From Marivivens aquimaris (GTDB taxonomy: Bacteria; Pseudomonadota; Alphaproteobacteria; Rhodobacterales; Rhodobacteraceae): a DNA stretch of 64,000 nucleotides. Of this stretch, positions 1 to 10,210 are shown in pieces. Below the pieces are notes generated by a model. That model was not told the origin of the DNA and searched no databases. It was given only the letters and a program-made list of their open reading frames with translations. The stretch is from the NCBI RefSeq assembly GCF_015220045.1, contig NZ_JADBGB010000001.1, positions 1,579,001-1,643,000 of the forward strand, in the 5' to 3' direction. The translations under genes and the position numbers were made by a program. Every line of letters begins with the position of its first letter. The first letter of the stretch is position 1.

Positions 1-205
1 TCCGGTCTTTGCGCTCTTCGAGCCAGGTCATATCGGGGAAAATCAGATCAACACCGGGGGTGCTGTCCATATCGGGGAAGGTCACGCCGAGGTCTACAAC
101 GATCAGGCGTTCCTGATCGGGCTTGCCGTAGCCGTAGACGTAGGCGTTCATCCCGATCTCTCCTGCCCCGCCGAGGGGGAGGTAAATCAAGCGTTCACTG
201 CTCAT
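1..205 (-). CDS. rnj: Ribonuclease J, N-terminal part (cut by window edge)
   Basis: The first 68 codons of a minus-strand gene run off the left edge. The protein starts MSSERLIYLPLGGAGEIGMN and contains VDLGVTFPDMD, which matches the N-terminus of RNase J metallo-beta-lactamase/beta-CASP ribonucleases (5'-3' exo- and endonucleolytic mRNA decay and rRNA maturation in the cytoplasm). The zinc-binding HxHxDH motif would lie beyond the edge, so activity cannot be judged. The start ATG overlaps the coaX stop (ATGA), which implies translational coupling at the end of the nuoN-birA-coaX-rnj run. Family call is from the N-terminal sequence only. Confidence 0.85.
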   Translation of the reverse strand, partial: MSSERLIYLPLGGAGEIGMNAYVYGYGKPDQERLIVVDLGVTFPDMDSTPGVDLIFPDMTWLEERKDR

Positions 206-975
206 GTGTTATCCTTATTAAACTCATGGATGACCGTCAGACCGTGCATGGTCAGATCATCTTCGATTTCATCAAAAAGCAGATCGGCCTGCTCGAAGAG
301 CCGTGCCAATCCACCCGTTCCGATGATTTTCATCGGCGCATCCCGTTCGGCGCGGATGCGAGCGCAAATCTCTTTGACGAGGCCAACGTAGCCCCAGAAA
401 ATACCCGACTGCATACAGCTCACGGTGTTGGTGCCGACCACGCCTTGCGGGCGGCTGATATCGACGTGAGGTAGCGCAGCAGCAGCGCGGTGCAACGCCT
501 CTAGACTAAGGTTCACACCAGGCGCAATGACCCCGCCTACATAAGCGCCGTCATCGGCTACTACATCGAATGTAGTGGCGGTTCCGAAATCTACAACGAT
601 CAGGTTGCCACCAAATCGATCATAGGCACCGGCAGAGTTCACGAGGCGGTCCGGACCGACCGTGGTGCCGTCGTCGACGCGGGGCATCACGGGCAGCAGA
701 CAGTCGGGTTTGCCCACAACGAGCGGGCGGCAGTTGAAGTAGCGGTCGGCAAGGACACGCAAGTTGAACACGACGCGCGGCACGGTGGACGAGATAATCA
801 CCGCGTCGATATTCACGTCGATCTTCTTGTGGCCCATCAACGTCGAGAGCCAGACGAAATACTGGTCCGCAGTCCGCTGGTGCTCGGTCGAGGTGCGCCA
901 CGTGGCAATGAACTCCGACCCGTTCCAGATCGAGAAAACAGTGTTGGTGTTGCCGCAATCAATCGTCAGAAGCAC
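202..975 (-). CDS. coaX: Type III pantothenate kinase
   Basis: A 257-aa protein that phosphorylates pantothenate, the first step of coenzyme A synthesis; type III enzymes are insensitive to CoA feedback and use a monovalent cation. Visible motifs are the phosphate-binding DCGNTNT near residue 6, GPDRLVNSAGA around residue 107, VDFGTATTFD around residue 128 and GGVIAPG around residue 147, all characteristic of CoaX (ASKHA fold). Length fits the family. It follows birA by 12 bases and overlaps rnj by 4, so it is probably cotranscribed with both. The nuoN-birA-coaX-rnj order is common in alphaproteobacteria. Confidence 0.95.
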   Translation of the reverse strand: MLLTIDCGNTNTVFSIWNGSEFIATWRTSTEHQRTADQYFVWLSTLMGHKKIDVNIDAVIISSTVPRVVFNLRVLADRYFNCRPLVVGKPDCLLPVMPRVDDGTTVGPDRLVNSAGAYDRFGGNLIVVDFGTATTFDVVADDGAYVGGVIAPGVNLSLEALHRAAAALPHVDISRPQGVVGTNTVSCMQSGIFWGYVGLVKEICARIRAERDAPMKIIGTGGLARLFEQADLLFDEIEDDLTMHGLTVIHEFNKDNT

Positions 976-987
976 GGCGATCCTCCG

Positions 988-1749
988 TTAGAAATAGACG
1001 TCCGCAGCCGCGATGACCTTGGGGCCTTTCGCGGTGACAAGGATTAGGTTGCCGTCGTCGTCGATCCCGTCGAACGTGCCGGTAAATTCGTCGTTGGTGG
1101 TGCGGGCGGTAATCTGTTCGCCTAGGCGGGCGGCTTGCGCCAGCCAGTCACGGCGAATGCGTTCGAAGCCAAAGTAGAGCAGTTTCTGTTCCTGCGTGGC
1201 GTAGGCATTGGCGAGCGTGGCGAGGAACTCTTCGGGCTCGATGGTTTTCTCGATGGCCTCAAACAGGCTGACAGGCGCGAAAGTGGCGCCCTCTGCCGCA
1301 CGGGGCGTGTGGGCGAGGTTCACACCGATCCCGATCGACAGCCAGCTGATACGGTTCCCTGCCCCGCTGCTTTCCAGCAGGATGCCAGCGACCTTGCCGC
1401 CATCCAGCAGCACATCGTTCGGCCACTTGGTCGCAAGCCGCGTGCGGTCGACGTAGAGCGCCAGCGCCTCGAACAGCGCGTTGGCGGCGAGGAACGACCG
1501 CAGGGCGGCGTCCATTGGCGTCAGGTCGGGTTTGGAAATCAGCGTTGCGGCAAGGTTACCCGCGGGGTTGTCCCACGCCCTTCCCCTGCGACCGCGGCCA
1601 GCGGTCTGACGGAGCGCCATGATCCATGTCGGAACACGGATCGAGGCCGCCCTACGGGCAGCCTCGGCCATTGTGCTGTCGACCTCGTCCAGAACAACGA
1701 GGTCGTAGCCTTCGGGCCAGTGCGGCCCAGCATCAAGTTCAGTTGACAA
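988..1749 (-). CDS. birA: Biotin--[acetyl-CoA-carboxylase] ligase
   Basis: Transfers biotin from biotinyl-AMP to the carboxyl carrier protein of acetyl-CoA carboxylase and similar enzymes. Motifs: [10 protein letters not shown], the biotinyl-AMP loop [12 protein letters not shown], and [19 protein letters not shown]. There is no N-terminal winged-helix domain, so this is a monofunctional ligase and not a biotin-operon repressor. No ATG or GTG start is available: the frame offers TTG at 1749 (253 aa, 11 bases inside the end of nuoN) or TTG at 1773 (261 aa). I prefer 1749 because it leaves only a short leader before the conserved WPEGY segment, but neither has a convincing Shine-Dalgarno. Translation is probably coupled to nuoN. 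Confidence 0.88.
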   Translation of the reverse strand: MSTELDAGPHWPEGYDLVVLDEVDSTMAEAARRAASIRVPTWIMALRQTAGRGRRGRAWDNPAGNLAATLISKPDLTPMDAALRSFLAANALFEALALYVDRTRLATKWPNDVLLDGGKVAGILLESSGAGNRISWLSIGIGVNLAHTPRAAEGATFAPVSLFEAIEKTIEPEEFLATLANAYATQEQKLLYFGFERIRRDWLAQAARLGEQITARTTNDEFTGTFDGIDDDGNLILVTAKGPKVIAAADVYF

Positions 1750-3175
1750 GCGACTGCGCCGCAGCGGCTGCAATGCCTTCGATACCGAAGAGGTTGAACA
1801 GACCCAGCAGCATGATCGCTGCCGATGCCATCAGAGCAGCCCAAGCAACCGGCGACATGGTGCCGTCCAGACCGTCCTTTTCTTCACCGAAGTACATGTA
1901 GAACACGATGCGCAGGTAGTAGAACGCACCGATGACCGACGCGATGCCGCCCAGAACGGCGAGCCAGACGAGGCCCGACGAAAGCGCAGCGGTGAACACG
2001 CCGAACTTGGCGAAGAAGCCGAGGAACGGCGGCACACCGGCAAGGCTGAACATCAGGAACAGCAGAGCCATGGCGCGGAGCGGTTGCTGGCGCGAGTACA
2101 TCTTCAACATATTGATGTCGGCGACAGGGGTGCCGTCCTTCTCCATCGACAGGATGAACGCGAAGGTACCGATGTTCATGGTGACGTAGATCGCCATGTA
2201 GATCAGCATCGACTGGACGCCAACGGCCGTACCGGCAGCGAGGCCCATGAGCGCGAAGCCCATGTGAGCGATCGACGAGTAAGCCATCAGACGCTTGATG
2301 TTGCGCTGACCGATCGCTGCAATACCGCCGATGAACATCGACAGGATCGCGACGAGCGACACGATCTGCTGCCAGTCGCCAACGATGCCGCCGAATGCGT
2401 CGAAAGCAACACGGGCGAAGAGGCCCATGGCAGCGACCTTCGGTGCGGTTGCGAAGAACGCGGTGACCGGGGTCGGCGAGCCTTCGTAAACGTCCGGGGT
2501 CCACATGTGGAACGGAGCGGCCGAAACCTTGAAGGCGAAGGCCGAGAACATGAACACGAGGCCGAACAGCAGGCCGATCGACACTTCGTCGCCGGTTGCA
2601 GCAATGATGCCCGAGAACAGCGTGGTGCCGGTGAAGCCGTAGGTCAGCGATGCACCGTACAGCAGCAGACCGGACGACAGGGCGCCAAGCACGAAGTACT
2701 TCATACCCGCTTCGGTCGACTTCACGCTGTCACGACGCAGCGAAGCCACGACGTAGAGCGCGAGCGACTGCAGTTCGAGGCCCATATAGAGCGCCATCAG
2801 GTCTCCGGCCGAAACCATGACCATCATACCCACGGTCGCGAGAGCGACGAGCACCGGATATTCGAAGCGCAGCAGGCCGCGGCGCGACATGTAATCGCGG
2901 CTAATTGCCAGAACCGCAGCAGCCGAGACAAGGATCGTTACCTTGGCGAAGCGTGCGAAGGCATCGTCGTTGAACATGCCGTCGAAAGCGGTCTGATCGC
3001 CCGAACCGGAGACGCCGATCCAGAAGGCCAGCACGAGGAAGACAGCAACCGTAGCCCAGTTGACGACCGAGGCGACTTTGTCCTTGCCGGTGTAGACGGC
3101 AATGAGCAGCGCGGCCATCGCGTAGAGCGCCAGAAGAATCTCCGGCAGAACGATCTGAAGGTCTTGAGAGATCAT
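1739..3175 (-). CDS. nuoN: NADH-quinone oxidoreductase subunit N
   Basis: A 478-aa integral membrane subunit of complex I, one of three antiporter-like proton-pumping subunits. The protein is almost wholly hydrophobic with about 14 transmembrane helices. The conserved segments [21 protein letters not shown] and the [28 protein letters not shown] region carry the lysines of the proton path. It is the last nuo gene, 12 bases after nuoM, and its end overlaps birA. Length is normal for alphaproteobacterial NuoN. Confidence 0.97.
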   Translation of the reverse strand: MISQDLQIVLPEILLALYAMAALLIAVYTGKDKVASVVNWATVAVFLVLAFWIGVSGSGDQTAFDGMFNDDAFARFAKVTILVSAAAVLAISRDYMSRRGLLRFEYPVLVALATVGMMVMVSAGDLMALYMGLELQSLALYVVASLRRDSVKSTEAGMKYFVLGALSSGLLLYGASLTYGFTGTTLFSGIIAATGDEVSIGLLFGLVFMFSAFAFKVSAAPFHMWTPDVYEGSPTPVTAFFATAPKVAAMGLFARVAFDAFGGIVGDWQQIVSLVAILSMFIGGIAAIGQRNIKRLMAYSSIAHMGFALMGLAAGTAVGVQSMLIYMAIYVTMNIGTFAFILSMEKDGTPVADINMLKMYSRQQPLRAMALLFLMFSLAGVPPFLGFFAKFGVFTAALSSGLVWLAVLGGIASVIGAFYYLRIVFYMYFGEEKDGLDGTMSPVAWAALMASAAIMLLGLFNLFGIEGIAAAAAQSLVN

Positions 3176-3187
3176 TTTCCCTGCTCC

Positions 3188-4777
3188 TTAGTGCGCGGCT
3201 GCCGGCGCGGCGTGGTCGGCTTCGGCGGTTTCATGCATCAGGCCTGCATCGGCCTTTGCGGTTTCAACTTGCTCGACCAGAGCAGCGACGCTCGGGCTGA
3301 TAATGTTGGTGACGGACGCCGGATAGATACCCAGCAGAAGGGTCATGAAGACCAGCGGTGCGAAGATCAGTTTTTCGCGGCGGGTCATGTCCTTGATCGA
3401 CTTCAGGCTTTCCTTGATCAGCTCGCCCATGACGACGCGGCGGTAGAGCCACAGCGCATAAGCTGCCGAGAAGATCACGCCGAGCGCAGCAACCGCAGCA
3501 ACCCAGGTGTTGACCTTGAAGGTACCCATGAGGGTCAGGAATTCACCGACGAAGCCCGAGGTGCCCGGAAGGCCGACGTTTGCCATGGTGAAGAACATGA
3601 AGACAAGCGCGTAAGCCGGCATCTTGTTCACGAGACCACCGTAGGCATCGATGTCGCGGGTGTGCATACGGTCGTAGATCACGCCAACGCAGAGGAACAG
3701 AGCGCCCGAGATGAAGCCGTGCGACAGCATCTGGAAGATCGCGCCGTCAAGGCCCTGCTGGTTCATCGCGAAGATACCCATGGTCACGTAACCCATGTGG
3801 GCAACGGACGAGTAAGCGATCAGCTTCTTCATGTCTTCCTGCACCAGCGCGACCAGCGAGGTGTAGACAATCGCGATTGCCGAGATCCAGAGGACGAAAT
3901 CCTGCAGCACGTCAGCGCCAACGGGGAACATCGGGAGCGAGAAGCGCAGGAAGCCGTAGCCGCCCATCTTCAGCAGGATCGCAGCAAGGATAACCGAGCC
4001 AGCGGTCGGGGCCTGAACGTGGGCGTCCGGCAGCCAGGTGTGGACCGGCCACATCGGCATCTTCACAGCGAAGGATGCGAAGAACGCAAGGAACAGCATG
4101 GTCTGGAGACCGCCGGTGACCGAGATGCCCAGAACCGAGATGGTGGTCGATGCGAACTCGAAGTCGAGCAGCGCGGTCGTGCCTTCACCGCAAGCACCGA
4201 TACATGTGGTGCCGGCCTGAGCGTACATGACGATCATGGCGACCAGCATCAGGATCGAGCCGAGGAAGGTGTAGAGGAAGAACTTGAACGAAGCGTAGAT
4301 GCGGTTCGCACCACCCCAGATGCCGATGATGAGGAACATCGGGATAAGGCCGGCTTCGAAGAAGACGTAGAAGAGAACGAGGTCCAGTGCCATGAACACG
4401 CCGAGCATCAGCGCTTCGAGCACGAGGAACGCGATCATGTATTCCTTGACGCGGTGGGTCACATCCCAAGCCGACCAGATGACCAGCGGCATGAGGAACG
4501 TGGTGAGCATCACGAACAGGACCGAGATCCCGTCAACACCCATGCGGTAGTGCAGACCCATCAGCCATTCGTGGTCTTCGACGAACTGGAAGCCAGTGTT
4601 CGAGCTGTCGAAGCCGCCAAGGATGAACAGCGACACGAAGAAGGTTGCGAGAGTGGCGATCATCGCCACCCACTTTGCATTCCGGCGGGCGCCTTCGTCG
4701 TCACCGCGCAGGAACAGGGCCAGAATGCCTGCTGCCAGCAGCGGAATGAAGGTTACGATCGAGAGAAGGTTTTCCAT
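3188..4777 (-). CDS. nuoM: NADH-quinone oxidoreductase subunit M
   Basis: A 529-aa antiporter-like membrane subunit of complex I. The start is set at the ATG at 4775-4777 ([14 protein letters not shown]), which overlaps the nuoL stop as TAATG; the frame stays open further upstream inside nuoL but the extension is Arg/Pro-rich and non-membrane, so it is rejected. Conserved stretches include [20 protein letters not shown] and [19 protein letters not shown] in the central helices that carry the proton-channel lysines and glutamate. About 14 transmembrane helices are evident, and length matches family norms. Confidence 0.97.
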   Translation of the reverse strand: MENLLSIVTFIPLLAAGILALFLRGDDEGARRNAKWVAMIATLATFFVSLFILGGFDSSNTGFQFVEDHEWLMGLHYRMGVDGISVLFVMLTTFLMPLVIWSAWDVTHRVKEYMIAFLVLEALMLGVFMALDLVLFYVFFEAGLIPMFLIIGIWGGANRIYASFKFFLYTFLGSILMLVAMIVMYAQAGTTCIGACGEGTTALLDFEFASTTISVLGISVTGGLQTMLFLAFFASFAVKMPMWPVHTWLPDAHVQAPTAGSVILAAILLKMGGYGFLRFSLPMFPVGADVLQDFVLWISAIAIVYTSLVALVQEDMKKLIAYSSVAHMGYVTMGIFAMNQQGLDGAIFQMLSHGFISGALFLCVGVIYDRMHTRDIDAYGGLVNKMPAYALVFMFFTMANVGLPGTSGFVGEFLTLMGTFKVNTWVAAVAALGVIFSAAYALWLYRRVVMGELIKESLKSIKDMTRREKLIFAPLVFMTLLLGIYPASVTNIISPSVAALVEQVETAKADAGLMHETAEADHAAPAAAH

Positions 4778-6906
4778 TAGTGCGATCCCCCGGTGAGCGT
4801 CACCCAGGTCAGAATTACTGCGATGCCCAGAACCATCGCGAAGGCGTAAGTGAACACATAGCCGGACTGGGCGCGGCCTGCGAGGCGGGTCAGCCACGGG
4901 ACAATGCCCAGAGCTACACCGTTAATCCCGCCGTCGATGGTGGCCTCGTCGCCCTTCTTCCAGAGGAAGGCACCGATGCGCTTCGACGGACGAACGAACA
5001 CAGCGTCATAGAGTTCGTCGAAGTACCATTTGTTAAGCAGGAAGTTGTAAAGCATCGGCTGGTTCGCAGCGAGCTTGCGCGGCAGCGACGTGTCGCGGAT
5101 GTAGAACAGCCAAGCGACGAACAGACCGATCAGCATGGCGAAGAACGGGCTCGTCTTCACCCAAACCGGCGAGTGGTGCGCTTCGTCGAGAACTTCGTTC
5201 GAAGCTTCCGACATGTAGATCGCGCCGAATGCAGCCTCGTGACCGGCATCGCCGTGCGCAGCCTCTTCGCCGTGATCGGCAGCAGCAACCTCTTCGGTGC
5301 CGTGCTCTTCGGTGGCGACAGCGCCGTGATCGTCGGCCGCAGCTTCTTCGCCATGACCTTCGGCAGCTGCCACTTCGTGGTGCGGCATGCCGAAGAACTT
5401 GGTCATCTTGTCATGATCGCCGAAGAACGGGTTCAGCCAGATCATACCAGCGAAGATCGCACCCAGAGCCAGAACGCCGAGCGGGATGGTCATGACCAGC
5501 GGGCTCTCGTGAGCGTGGTCGTGAGCGTGGTGATCGCCGCGCGGCTTCCCGAAGAACGTCATGAAGATCAGACGCCAGGAGTAGAACGAGGTGAACAGAG
5601 CCGCGATGACCAGCATCCAGAAGGCGTAGCCGTTACCCGAAGCGTGGGCGCTTTCGATGATCGCGTCCTTCGAGAGGAAACCAGCGAAACCGATGGTGGT
5701 GAGCGGGATGCCGACGCCGGTGATGGCGAGGGTACCGATAACCATGGCCCAGAAGGTCAGCGGGATCTTCTTACGCAGACCGCCGTAGTTCCGCATATCC
5801 TGTTCGTGGTGCATCGCATGGATGACCGAACCGGCGCCGAGGAACAGCATCGCCTTGAAGAAAGCGTGCGTGAAGAGGTGGAACATCGCCGCGCCGTAAA
5901 CGCCAGCACCGGCAGCCACGAACATGTAGCCGAGCTGCGAACAGGTCGAGTAAGCGATGACGCGCTTGATGTCGTTCTGAACGAGGCCGACGGTCGCTGC
6001 GAAGAACGCGGTGGTCGCACCGAGGTACATGATGAATGATTTGGTTTCCGGTGCGTATTCGAACAGCGGCGACATGCGGCAGACGAGGAAGACGCCCGCG
6101 GTCACCATGGTCGCAGCGTGGATCAGGGCCGAAACAGGGGTCGGGCCTTCCATCGCGTCCGGCAGCCAGGTGTGCAGGATGAGCTGCGCCGACTTACCCA
6201 TGGCACCTACGAAGAGCAGGAAGGCCAGAAGGTTGGCCGCGTTCCAGTCGCGCCAGAGGAAGGTGATCTCGGTGTCGGCGATGGTGCCAACGTTCGCGAA
6301 GATGGTGTCGAAGTCGATCGAGCCGGTCAGCATGAACAGACCGAAGATGCCCAGAGCGAAGCCGAAGTCACCGACGCGGTTGACGACGAATGCTTTCATC
6401 GCCGCAGCGTTCGCGCTCGGCTTCTTATAGTAGAAGCCGATCAGCAGGTACGATGCGACACCCACGCCTTCCCAACCGAAGAACATCTGGACGAGGTTGT
6501 CCGAGGTGACCAGCATGAGCATGGCAAAGGTAAAGAACGACAGGTACGCGAAAAAGCGTGCCTTGTAGTGCTCGTGATGACCCCAGTTCTCGTCGTGGGC
6601 CATGTAGCCCATCGAGTAGAGGTGAACGAGCGACGACACGGTGTTGACGACGATCAGCATGATCAGCGTCAGACGGTCGATGCGGATCGCCCACGAAGTC
6701 TGGAGGTCGCCGGATTCGATCCAGCGCAGCAGGTTGATATGGTAGGCGTTTCCGTCGAAGCCGAGGAAGAGGATCCAGCTCAGCAGCGCACAGAGAAACA
6801 GAATACCGGTCGTAATGATCTGAGCGGTCTTTTCACCGGTCAGTCGCCAGCCGAAGCCGGCGATAAGGGCTCCGACAAGAGGAGCAAGAAGGACAATCTT
6901 TTCCAT
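4777..6906 (-). CDS. nuoL: NADH-quinone oxidoreductase subunit L
   Basis: A 709-aa membrane subunit at the distal end of complex I; in the family the C-terminal part forms a long lateral helix along the membrane arm. The antiporter core is clear ([40 protein letters not shown]). It is longer than the roughly 610-aa E. coli protein because of two hydrophilic insertions: a His-rich [10 protein letters not shown] segment near residue 460, and a stretch of about 70 residues (roughly 505-580) rich in His, Glu, Asp and Ala. The gene lies 6 bases downstream of nuoK and overlaps nuoM by one base. Confidence 0.97.
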   Translation of the reverse strand: MEKIVLLAPLVGALIAGFGWRLTGEKTAQIITTGILFLCALLSWILFLGFDGNAYHINLLRWIESGDLQTSWAIRIDRLTLIMLIVVNTVSSLVHLYSMGYMAHDENWGHHEHYKARFFAYLSFFTFAMLMLVTSDNLVQMFFGWEGVGVASYLLIGFYYKKPSANAAAMKAFVVNRVGDFGFALGIFGLFMLTGSIDFDTIFANVGTIADTEITFLWRDWNAANLLAFLLFVGAMGKSAQLILHTWLPDAMEGPTPVSALIHAATMVTAGVFLVCRMSPLFEYAPETKSFIMYLGATTAFFAATVGLVQNDIKRVIAYSTCSQLGYMFVAAGAGVYGAAMFHLFTHAFFKAMLFLGAGSVIHAMHHEQDMRNYGGLRKKIPLTFWAMVIGTLAITGVGIPLTTIGFAGFLSKDAIIESAHASGNGYAFWMLVIAALFTSFYSWRLIFMTFFGKPRGDHHAHDHAHESPLVMTIPLGVLALGAIFAGMIWLNPFFGDHDKMTKFFGMPHHEVAAAEGHGEEAAADDHGAVATEEHGTEEVAAADHGEEAAHGDAGHEAAFGAIYMSEASNEVLDEAHHSPVWVKTSPFFAMLIGLFVAWLFYIRDTSLPRKLAANQPMLYNFLLNKWYFDELYDAVFVRPSKRIGAFLWKKGDEATIDGGINGVALGIVPWLTRLAGRAQSGYVFTYAFAMVLGIAVILTWVTLTGGSH

Positions 6907-6912
6907 GTCGGA

Positions 6913-7218
6913 TCAGCCTTTCATCACGTTGACGTCTTCAACGTCGATGGTCCCGCGGTTGCGGAAGAAACAAACCAGAATGGCCAGACCGATGGCGGCT
7001 TCGGCAGCAGCGACGGTCAGGACGAACAGCGTGAACACCTGGCCGACCAGGTCGTTCAGGTAGGACGAGAACGCGACGAAGTTGATGTTGCAAGCCAGCA
7101 GGATCAGTTCGATCGACATCAGCAGGATGATGATATTCTTGCGGTTCAGGAACAGGCCGAAGATCCCGATCACGAACAGGGCCGCAGCCACCGTCAGATA
7201 GTGTTCAATTCCGATCAT
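6913..7218 (-). CDS. nuoK: NADH-quinone oxidoreductase subunit K
   Basis: A 101-aa membrane subunit with three transmembrane helices, homologous to mitochondrial ND4L and the MrpC antiporter subunit. Conserved membrane glutamates are seen in [17 protein letters not shown] and in [17 protein letters not shown]. It starts with ATG at 7216-7218, 40 bases after the nuoJ stop, and is followed closely by nuoL. Length is exactly that of the family. Confidence 0.97.
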   Translation of the reverse strand: MIGIEHYLTVAAALFVIGIFGLFLNRKNIIILLMSIELILLACNINFVAFSSYLNDLVGQVFTLFVLTVAAAEAAIGLAILVCFFRNRGTIDVEDVNVMKG

Positions 7219-7258
7219 TTGTTCCGTCCCTCGCTTTGCTTGTTCGCGAAATTTGGCA

Positions 7259-7864
7259 TTACAGGCCCTGCCCCGGTTTGATGTCTTTCAGCTCCATGGC
7301 CTTTGCGGGGTCACGGTAGAGCTGGGCGAGCACGTCCTGACGCTTCACGTCCTTGCGGTGGCGCAGGGTCAGAACGATGGCGCCGATCATGGCGACCAGC
7401 AGGACCAGACCGGCCAGTTGGAAGAGCATCAGGTATTTATCGTAGACCAGCAGGCCCAGTGCGGCGGTGTTGTGGACGTCACCGGCGGGCGCGGCGAGGC
7501 GCGTCTCGAACCCGGCGGAGTAATCCCAAGCGCCGTAAGCCATGGCGAGCTGGATGATGATGACCACACCGATCAGCAGAGCGAGCGGCATGTAGCGGGC
7601 CATCTCTGCCTTCAGTGCGGCAAAGTCGATGTCGAGCATCATGACCACGAAGAGGAAGAGAACCGCGACGGCGCCGACGTAGACGATCATCAGCAGCATG
7701 GCGATGAATTCCGCGCCCAGCAGGACGAAAAGCCCCGCCGACGAGAGGAAGGCGAGGATCAGCCAGAGCACCGAGTGGACGGGGTTACGGCTCAGCACCG
7801 TGAACAGCCCGCCCGCGACAGTCGTCAGCGCAAAGGCGTAAAATGCGATATCAGCTACACTCAT
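7259..7864 (-). CDS. nuoJ: NADH-quinone oxidoreductase subunit J
   Basis: A 201-aa membrane subunit (ND6 homologue) with five predicted transmembrane helices; the segment [32 protein letters not shown] carries the conserved Glu and the pi-bulge helix that takes part in coupling. The C-terminal tail from about residue 165 is hydrophilic ([18 protein letters not shown]). The start ATG overlaps the stop of the CMD-like gene (ATGA), so the two are translationally coupled. Confidence 0.96.
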   Translation of the reverse strand: MSVADIAFYAFALTTVAGGLFTVLSRNPVHSVLWLILAFLSSAGLFVLLGAEFIAMLLMIVYVGAVAVLFLFVVMMLDIDFAALKAEMARYMPLALLIGVVIIIQLAMAYGAWDYSAGFETRLAAPAGDVHNTAALGLLVYDKYLMLFQLAGLVLLVAMIGAIVLTLRHRKDVKRQDVLAQLYRDPAKAMELKDIKPGQGL

Positions 7865-8274
7865 TCGTCGCGGTCCTTTTTCGTGTCCTCGGCCATCGCT
7901 TCATTCGCGAGTGTCATGGCCTTGGTCATTGCGGGGACGCCTCCGAACATCGCGGCTTGTGCGATGGTCTCGGCGATCTCCTGTTTGGTTGCCCCCGCCT
8001 CGCGCGCATGGCGGACGGTCAGGCGAATTTGCGATTCTGCTTGAGCGCCCAGAATGGTCAGGCCCATCAGGGTCAGCAGAAGGCGTGTCTTGGCATCCAG
8101 ACCTTCAGGGTTGAAGGTCTTGCCCATCATCGCTTCCATCATTTCGGAAGGCATGGTGGGCCAGAGCGTCTCGAACCCCTTGGGCATAAACGATTCCAGC
8201 GCCGGATTGAGCGACTTGGCCCAGTCCTGCCCCGCCTTCATCATGGCTTCAAAGGGGTTCTTTGAGTCGGTCAT
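7861..8274 (-). CDS. Carboxymuconolactone-decarboxylase-like protein in the nuo operon
   Basis: A 137-aa soluble protein. The central part ([25 protein letters not shown] followed by [24 protein letters not shown]) resembles the CMD/AhpD alpha-helical fold. The CxxC pair of AhpD-type peroxidase partners is missing, so a thiol activity is unlikely. The N-terminus ([20 protein letters not shown]) is amphipathic. The start ATG at 8272-8274 overlaps the nuoI stop and its own stop overlaps nuoJ, so it is made together with complex I. Its job there is unknown; an assembly or stability role is an inference from position only. Confidence 0.8.
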   Translation of the reverse strand: MTDSKNPFEAMMKAGQDWAKSLNPALESFMPKGFETLWPTMPSEMMEAMMGKTFNPEGLDAKTRLLLTLMGLTILGAQAESQIRLTVRHAREAGATKQEIAETIAQAAMFGGVPAMTKAMTLANEAMAEDTKKDRDE

Positions 8275-8765
8275 CGGTACGGCGCATCCATTTCGAGGTT
8301 GCGGGCGATTTCGGCTTCCCAACGTTCGCCGTTCGAAAGCAGCTTCTCTTTGTCGTAGAAGAGCTCTTCGCGGGTCTCTGTCGAGAATTCGAAGTTCGGA
8401 CCTTCGACAATCGCATCAACAGGGCAGGCTTCCTGACAGAAGCCGCAGTAGATGCACTTGGTCATGTCGATGTCGTAGCGCGTGGTGCGGCGCGAGCCGT
8501 CTTCGCGGGGTTCCGCGTCGATGGTGATCGCCTGCGCCGGACAGATCGCTTCGCACAGCTTACACGCAATGCAGCGTTCTTCGCCGTTCGGGTAGCGACG
8601 CAGCGCGTGCTCGCCGCGGAAACGCGGGGACAGCGGGCCTTTTTCGTGCGGGTAGTTGATCGTCGCCTTGGGAGCGAAGAAGTACTTCAGACCCAGCTTG
8701 AAGCCTTTTGCGAAGTCCGCCAGCAGGAAGTATTTGGCGGCGCGGCCGTAATCGATCTGCGTCAT
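8271..8765 (-). CDS. nuoI: NADH-quinone oxidoreductase subunit I
   Basis: A 164-aa ferredoxin-like subunit carrying the N6a and N6b clusters that pass electrons to NuoB. Two 4Fe-4S motifs are intact: [12 protein letters not shown] around residue 62 and [12 protein letters not shown] around residue 101. The N-terminus is amphipathic, as expected for contact with the membrane arm. It lies 3 bases after nuoH and overlaps the CMD-like gene by 4 bases. Confidence 0.97.
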   Translation of the reverse strand: MTQIDYGRAAKYFLLADFAKGFKLGLKYFFAPKATINYPHEKGPLSPRFRGEHALRRYPNGEERCIACKLCEAICPAQAITIDAEPREDGSRRTTRYDIDMTKCIYCGFCQEACPVDAIVEGPNFEFSTETREELFYDKEKLLSNGERWEAEIARNLEMDAPYR

Positions 8766-8768
8766 GGA

Positions 8769-9806
8769 TCAGCCTCCGATCGTCCAACGGGCCCAGAAAG
8801 CGCCGAGGACTTCGTATTTTGCGAGGAAGGAAACGAGCACCACCCAAGCCAGCGACATCGGCAGGAAGACTTTCCAACCCAGACGCATCAGCTGGTCGTA
8901 GCGGTAGCGCGGAGTGATCGCCTTCACCATCGCGAAGATGAAGAAGCAGAACACCATCTTGATAATCATCCACAGGATGCCGTCCGGCAGGAACTCGATC
9001 GGGGACAGCCATCCGCCGAGGAACAGCAGCGACACGAGTGCGCACATCAGCACGACTGCGGTCAGTTCGCCAATCATGAACAGCAGGAACGGGGTCGACG
9101 AGTATTCCACCTGATAACCGGCAACCAGTTCCGATTCCGCTTCGGGAAGGTCGAACGGCGGACGGTTGGTTTCAGCCAGAGCCGAGATGAAGAAGAGGAA
9201 CAGCATCGGGAAGTGCGGCAGCCAGTACCACGACAGGATGCCGTAGCCGTCCTGCGCACGAACGATGTCGCCGAAGTTCATCGAACCGGTCGAGATGATC
9301 ACGCCAACGATGATCAGACCAATCGAGACTTCGTAGGAAATCATCTGTGCTGCCGAACGCAGCGAGCCGAGGAACGGATACTTCGAGTTCGAAGCCCAGC
9401 CGCCCATGATGACGCCGTAAACTTCGAGCGACGAGATCGCGAAGACGTAGAGGATGGCGACGTTGATGTCGGCCAGCACCCAACCGTCGTTGAACGGGAT
9501 AACCGCCCAAGCGATCACGGCCATAACGAACGAAATCAGCGGCGCGAGGAAGAAGACGAACTTGTCTGCGCCGGCCGGTACGACGACCTCTTTAACGATG
9601 TACTTCAAAAAGTCCGCAAAGGACTGCAGCAGACCGAACGCGCCAACGATGTTCGGGCCCTTGCGCATCTGGACCGCAGCCCAGACCTTGCGGTCCGCGT
9701 ACATCAGGAAGGCCAGTGCCACCAGAAGCGGCACGAGGACCAGAAGGCACTGACCGAGAGTCAGCAGCAGGATCCCAAGGTTGGTCGTGGTGAAGAATTC
9801 AACCAT
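8769..9806 (-). CDS. nuoH: NADH-quinone oxidoreductase subunit H
   Basis: A 345-aa membrane subunit (ND1 homologue) that forms much of the quinone-binding chamber with NuoB and NuoD. Conserved features: [22 protein letters not shown] near residue 40, [20 protein letters not shown] around residue 205 (acidic E-channel loop), and [17 protein letters not shown] near the end. The start is the ATG at 9804-9806 ([11 protein letters not shown]); the longer open frame upstream is basic and untypical. It follows the lipoprotein gene by 10 bases. Confidence 0.96.
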   Translation of the reverse strand: MVEFFTTTNLGILLLTLGQCLLVLVPLLVALAFLMYADRKVWAAVQMRKGPNIVGAFGLLQSFADFLKYIVKEVVVPAGADKFVFFLAPLISFVMAVIAWAVIPFNDGWVLADINVAILYVFAISSLEVYGVIMGGWASNSKYPFLGSLRSAAQMISYEVSIGLIIVGVIISTGSMNFGDIVRAQDGYGILSWYWLPHFPMLFLFFISALAETNRPPFDLPEAESELVAGYQVEYSSTPFLLFMIGELTAVVLMCALVSLLFLGGWLSPIEFLPDGILWMIIKMVFCFFIFAMVKAITPRYRYDQLMRLGWKVFLPMSLAWVVLVSFLAKYEVLGAFWARWTIGG

Positions 9807-9816
9807 ATTCGTCCCC

Positions 9817-10206
9817 TTACACCGTCGGTATTTCCGATACGCCACAATCGGCTACCGTAACTTCGGCGTCTATTGTCCTGAGCCCGCGCGGAAGCGCCGG
9901 CGAGATAGTGTAGACAGCATCCGCAACCCAGATCCCAAAGTCTTCTTCGACCGTGGTGCGTATGTGCCGCGCAAACCCGTAACCACGGATCAGCGCATAT
10001 TGTGCAGCGGCGCATTCGGCGTACTTCGTGACGTCCGAAGGCCCGCGAGCGCCCGACATTCTGACCCGGAAATTGACCAGGTCGCCGTCGAGGAGCCGTG
10101 TTTCGACCCCTTGGTAGTCCGGGCGAAAGTCGCCTGCCCCACCGATAGCGCTTTGGGATGCTGTGCACCCCGCGAGTAACAGCGATGCGATGACCGCTGC
10201 CCGCAT
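9817..10206 (-). CDS. Small lipoprotein between nuoG and nuoH, unknown function
   Basis: A 129-aa protein with a lipoprotein signal peptide: [14 protein letters not shown], cleavage before Cys14, giving a membrane-anchored periplasmic protein. The mature part has two further cysteines (in AECAAAQ and in VADCGVSE) that could form a disulfide. The ATG at 10204-10206 is chosen over an in-frame upstream TTG because it places the lipobox normally; it begins 5 bases after the nuoG stop. I do not recognise a family. Its place inside the nuo operon suggests coexpression with complex I, but nothing in the sequence tells its role. Confidence 0.75.
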   Translation of the reverse strand: MRAAVIASLLLAGCTASQSAIGGAGDFRPDYQGVETRLLDGDLVNFRVRMSGARGPSDVTKYAECAAAQYALIRGYGFARHIRTTVEEDFGIWVADAVYTISPALPRGLRTIDAEVTVADCGVSEIPTV

Positions 10207-10210
10207 TGTC

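Noticed and set aside
2084..4780. A plus-strand open frame of about 900 codons opposite nuoN-nuoM
   Set aside because: Its product is dominated by Asp, Glu, His, Arg and Gln with no recognisable domain, which is what the complement of hydrophobic, GC-rich membrane genes gives; the minus-strand genes are certain.
4778..4897. N-terminal extension of NuoM into nuoL
   Set aside because: The 40 extra residues are Arg/Pro/Asp-rich and lie wholly inside nuoL; the ATG overlapping the nuoL stop gives the normal NuoM N-terminus.
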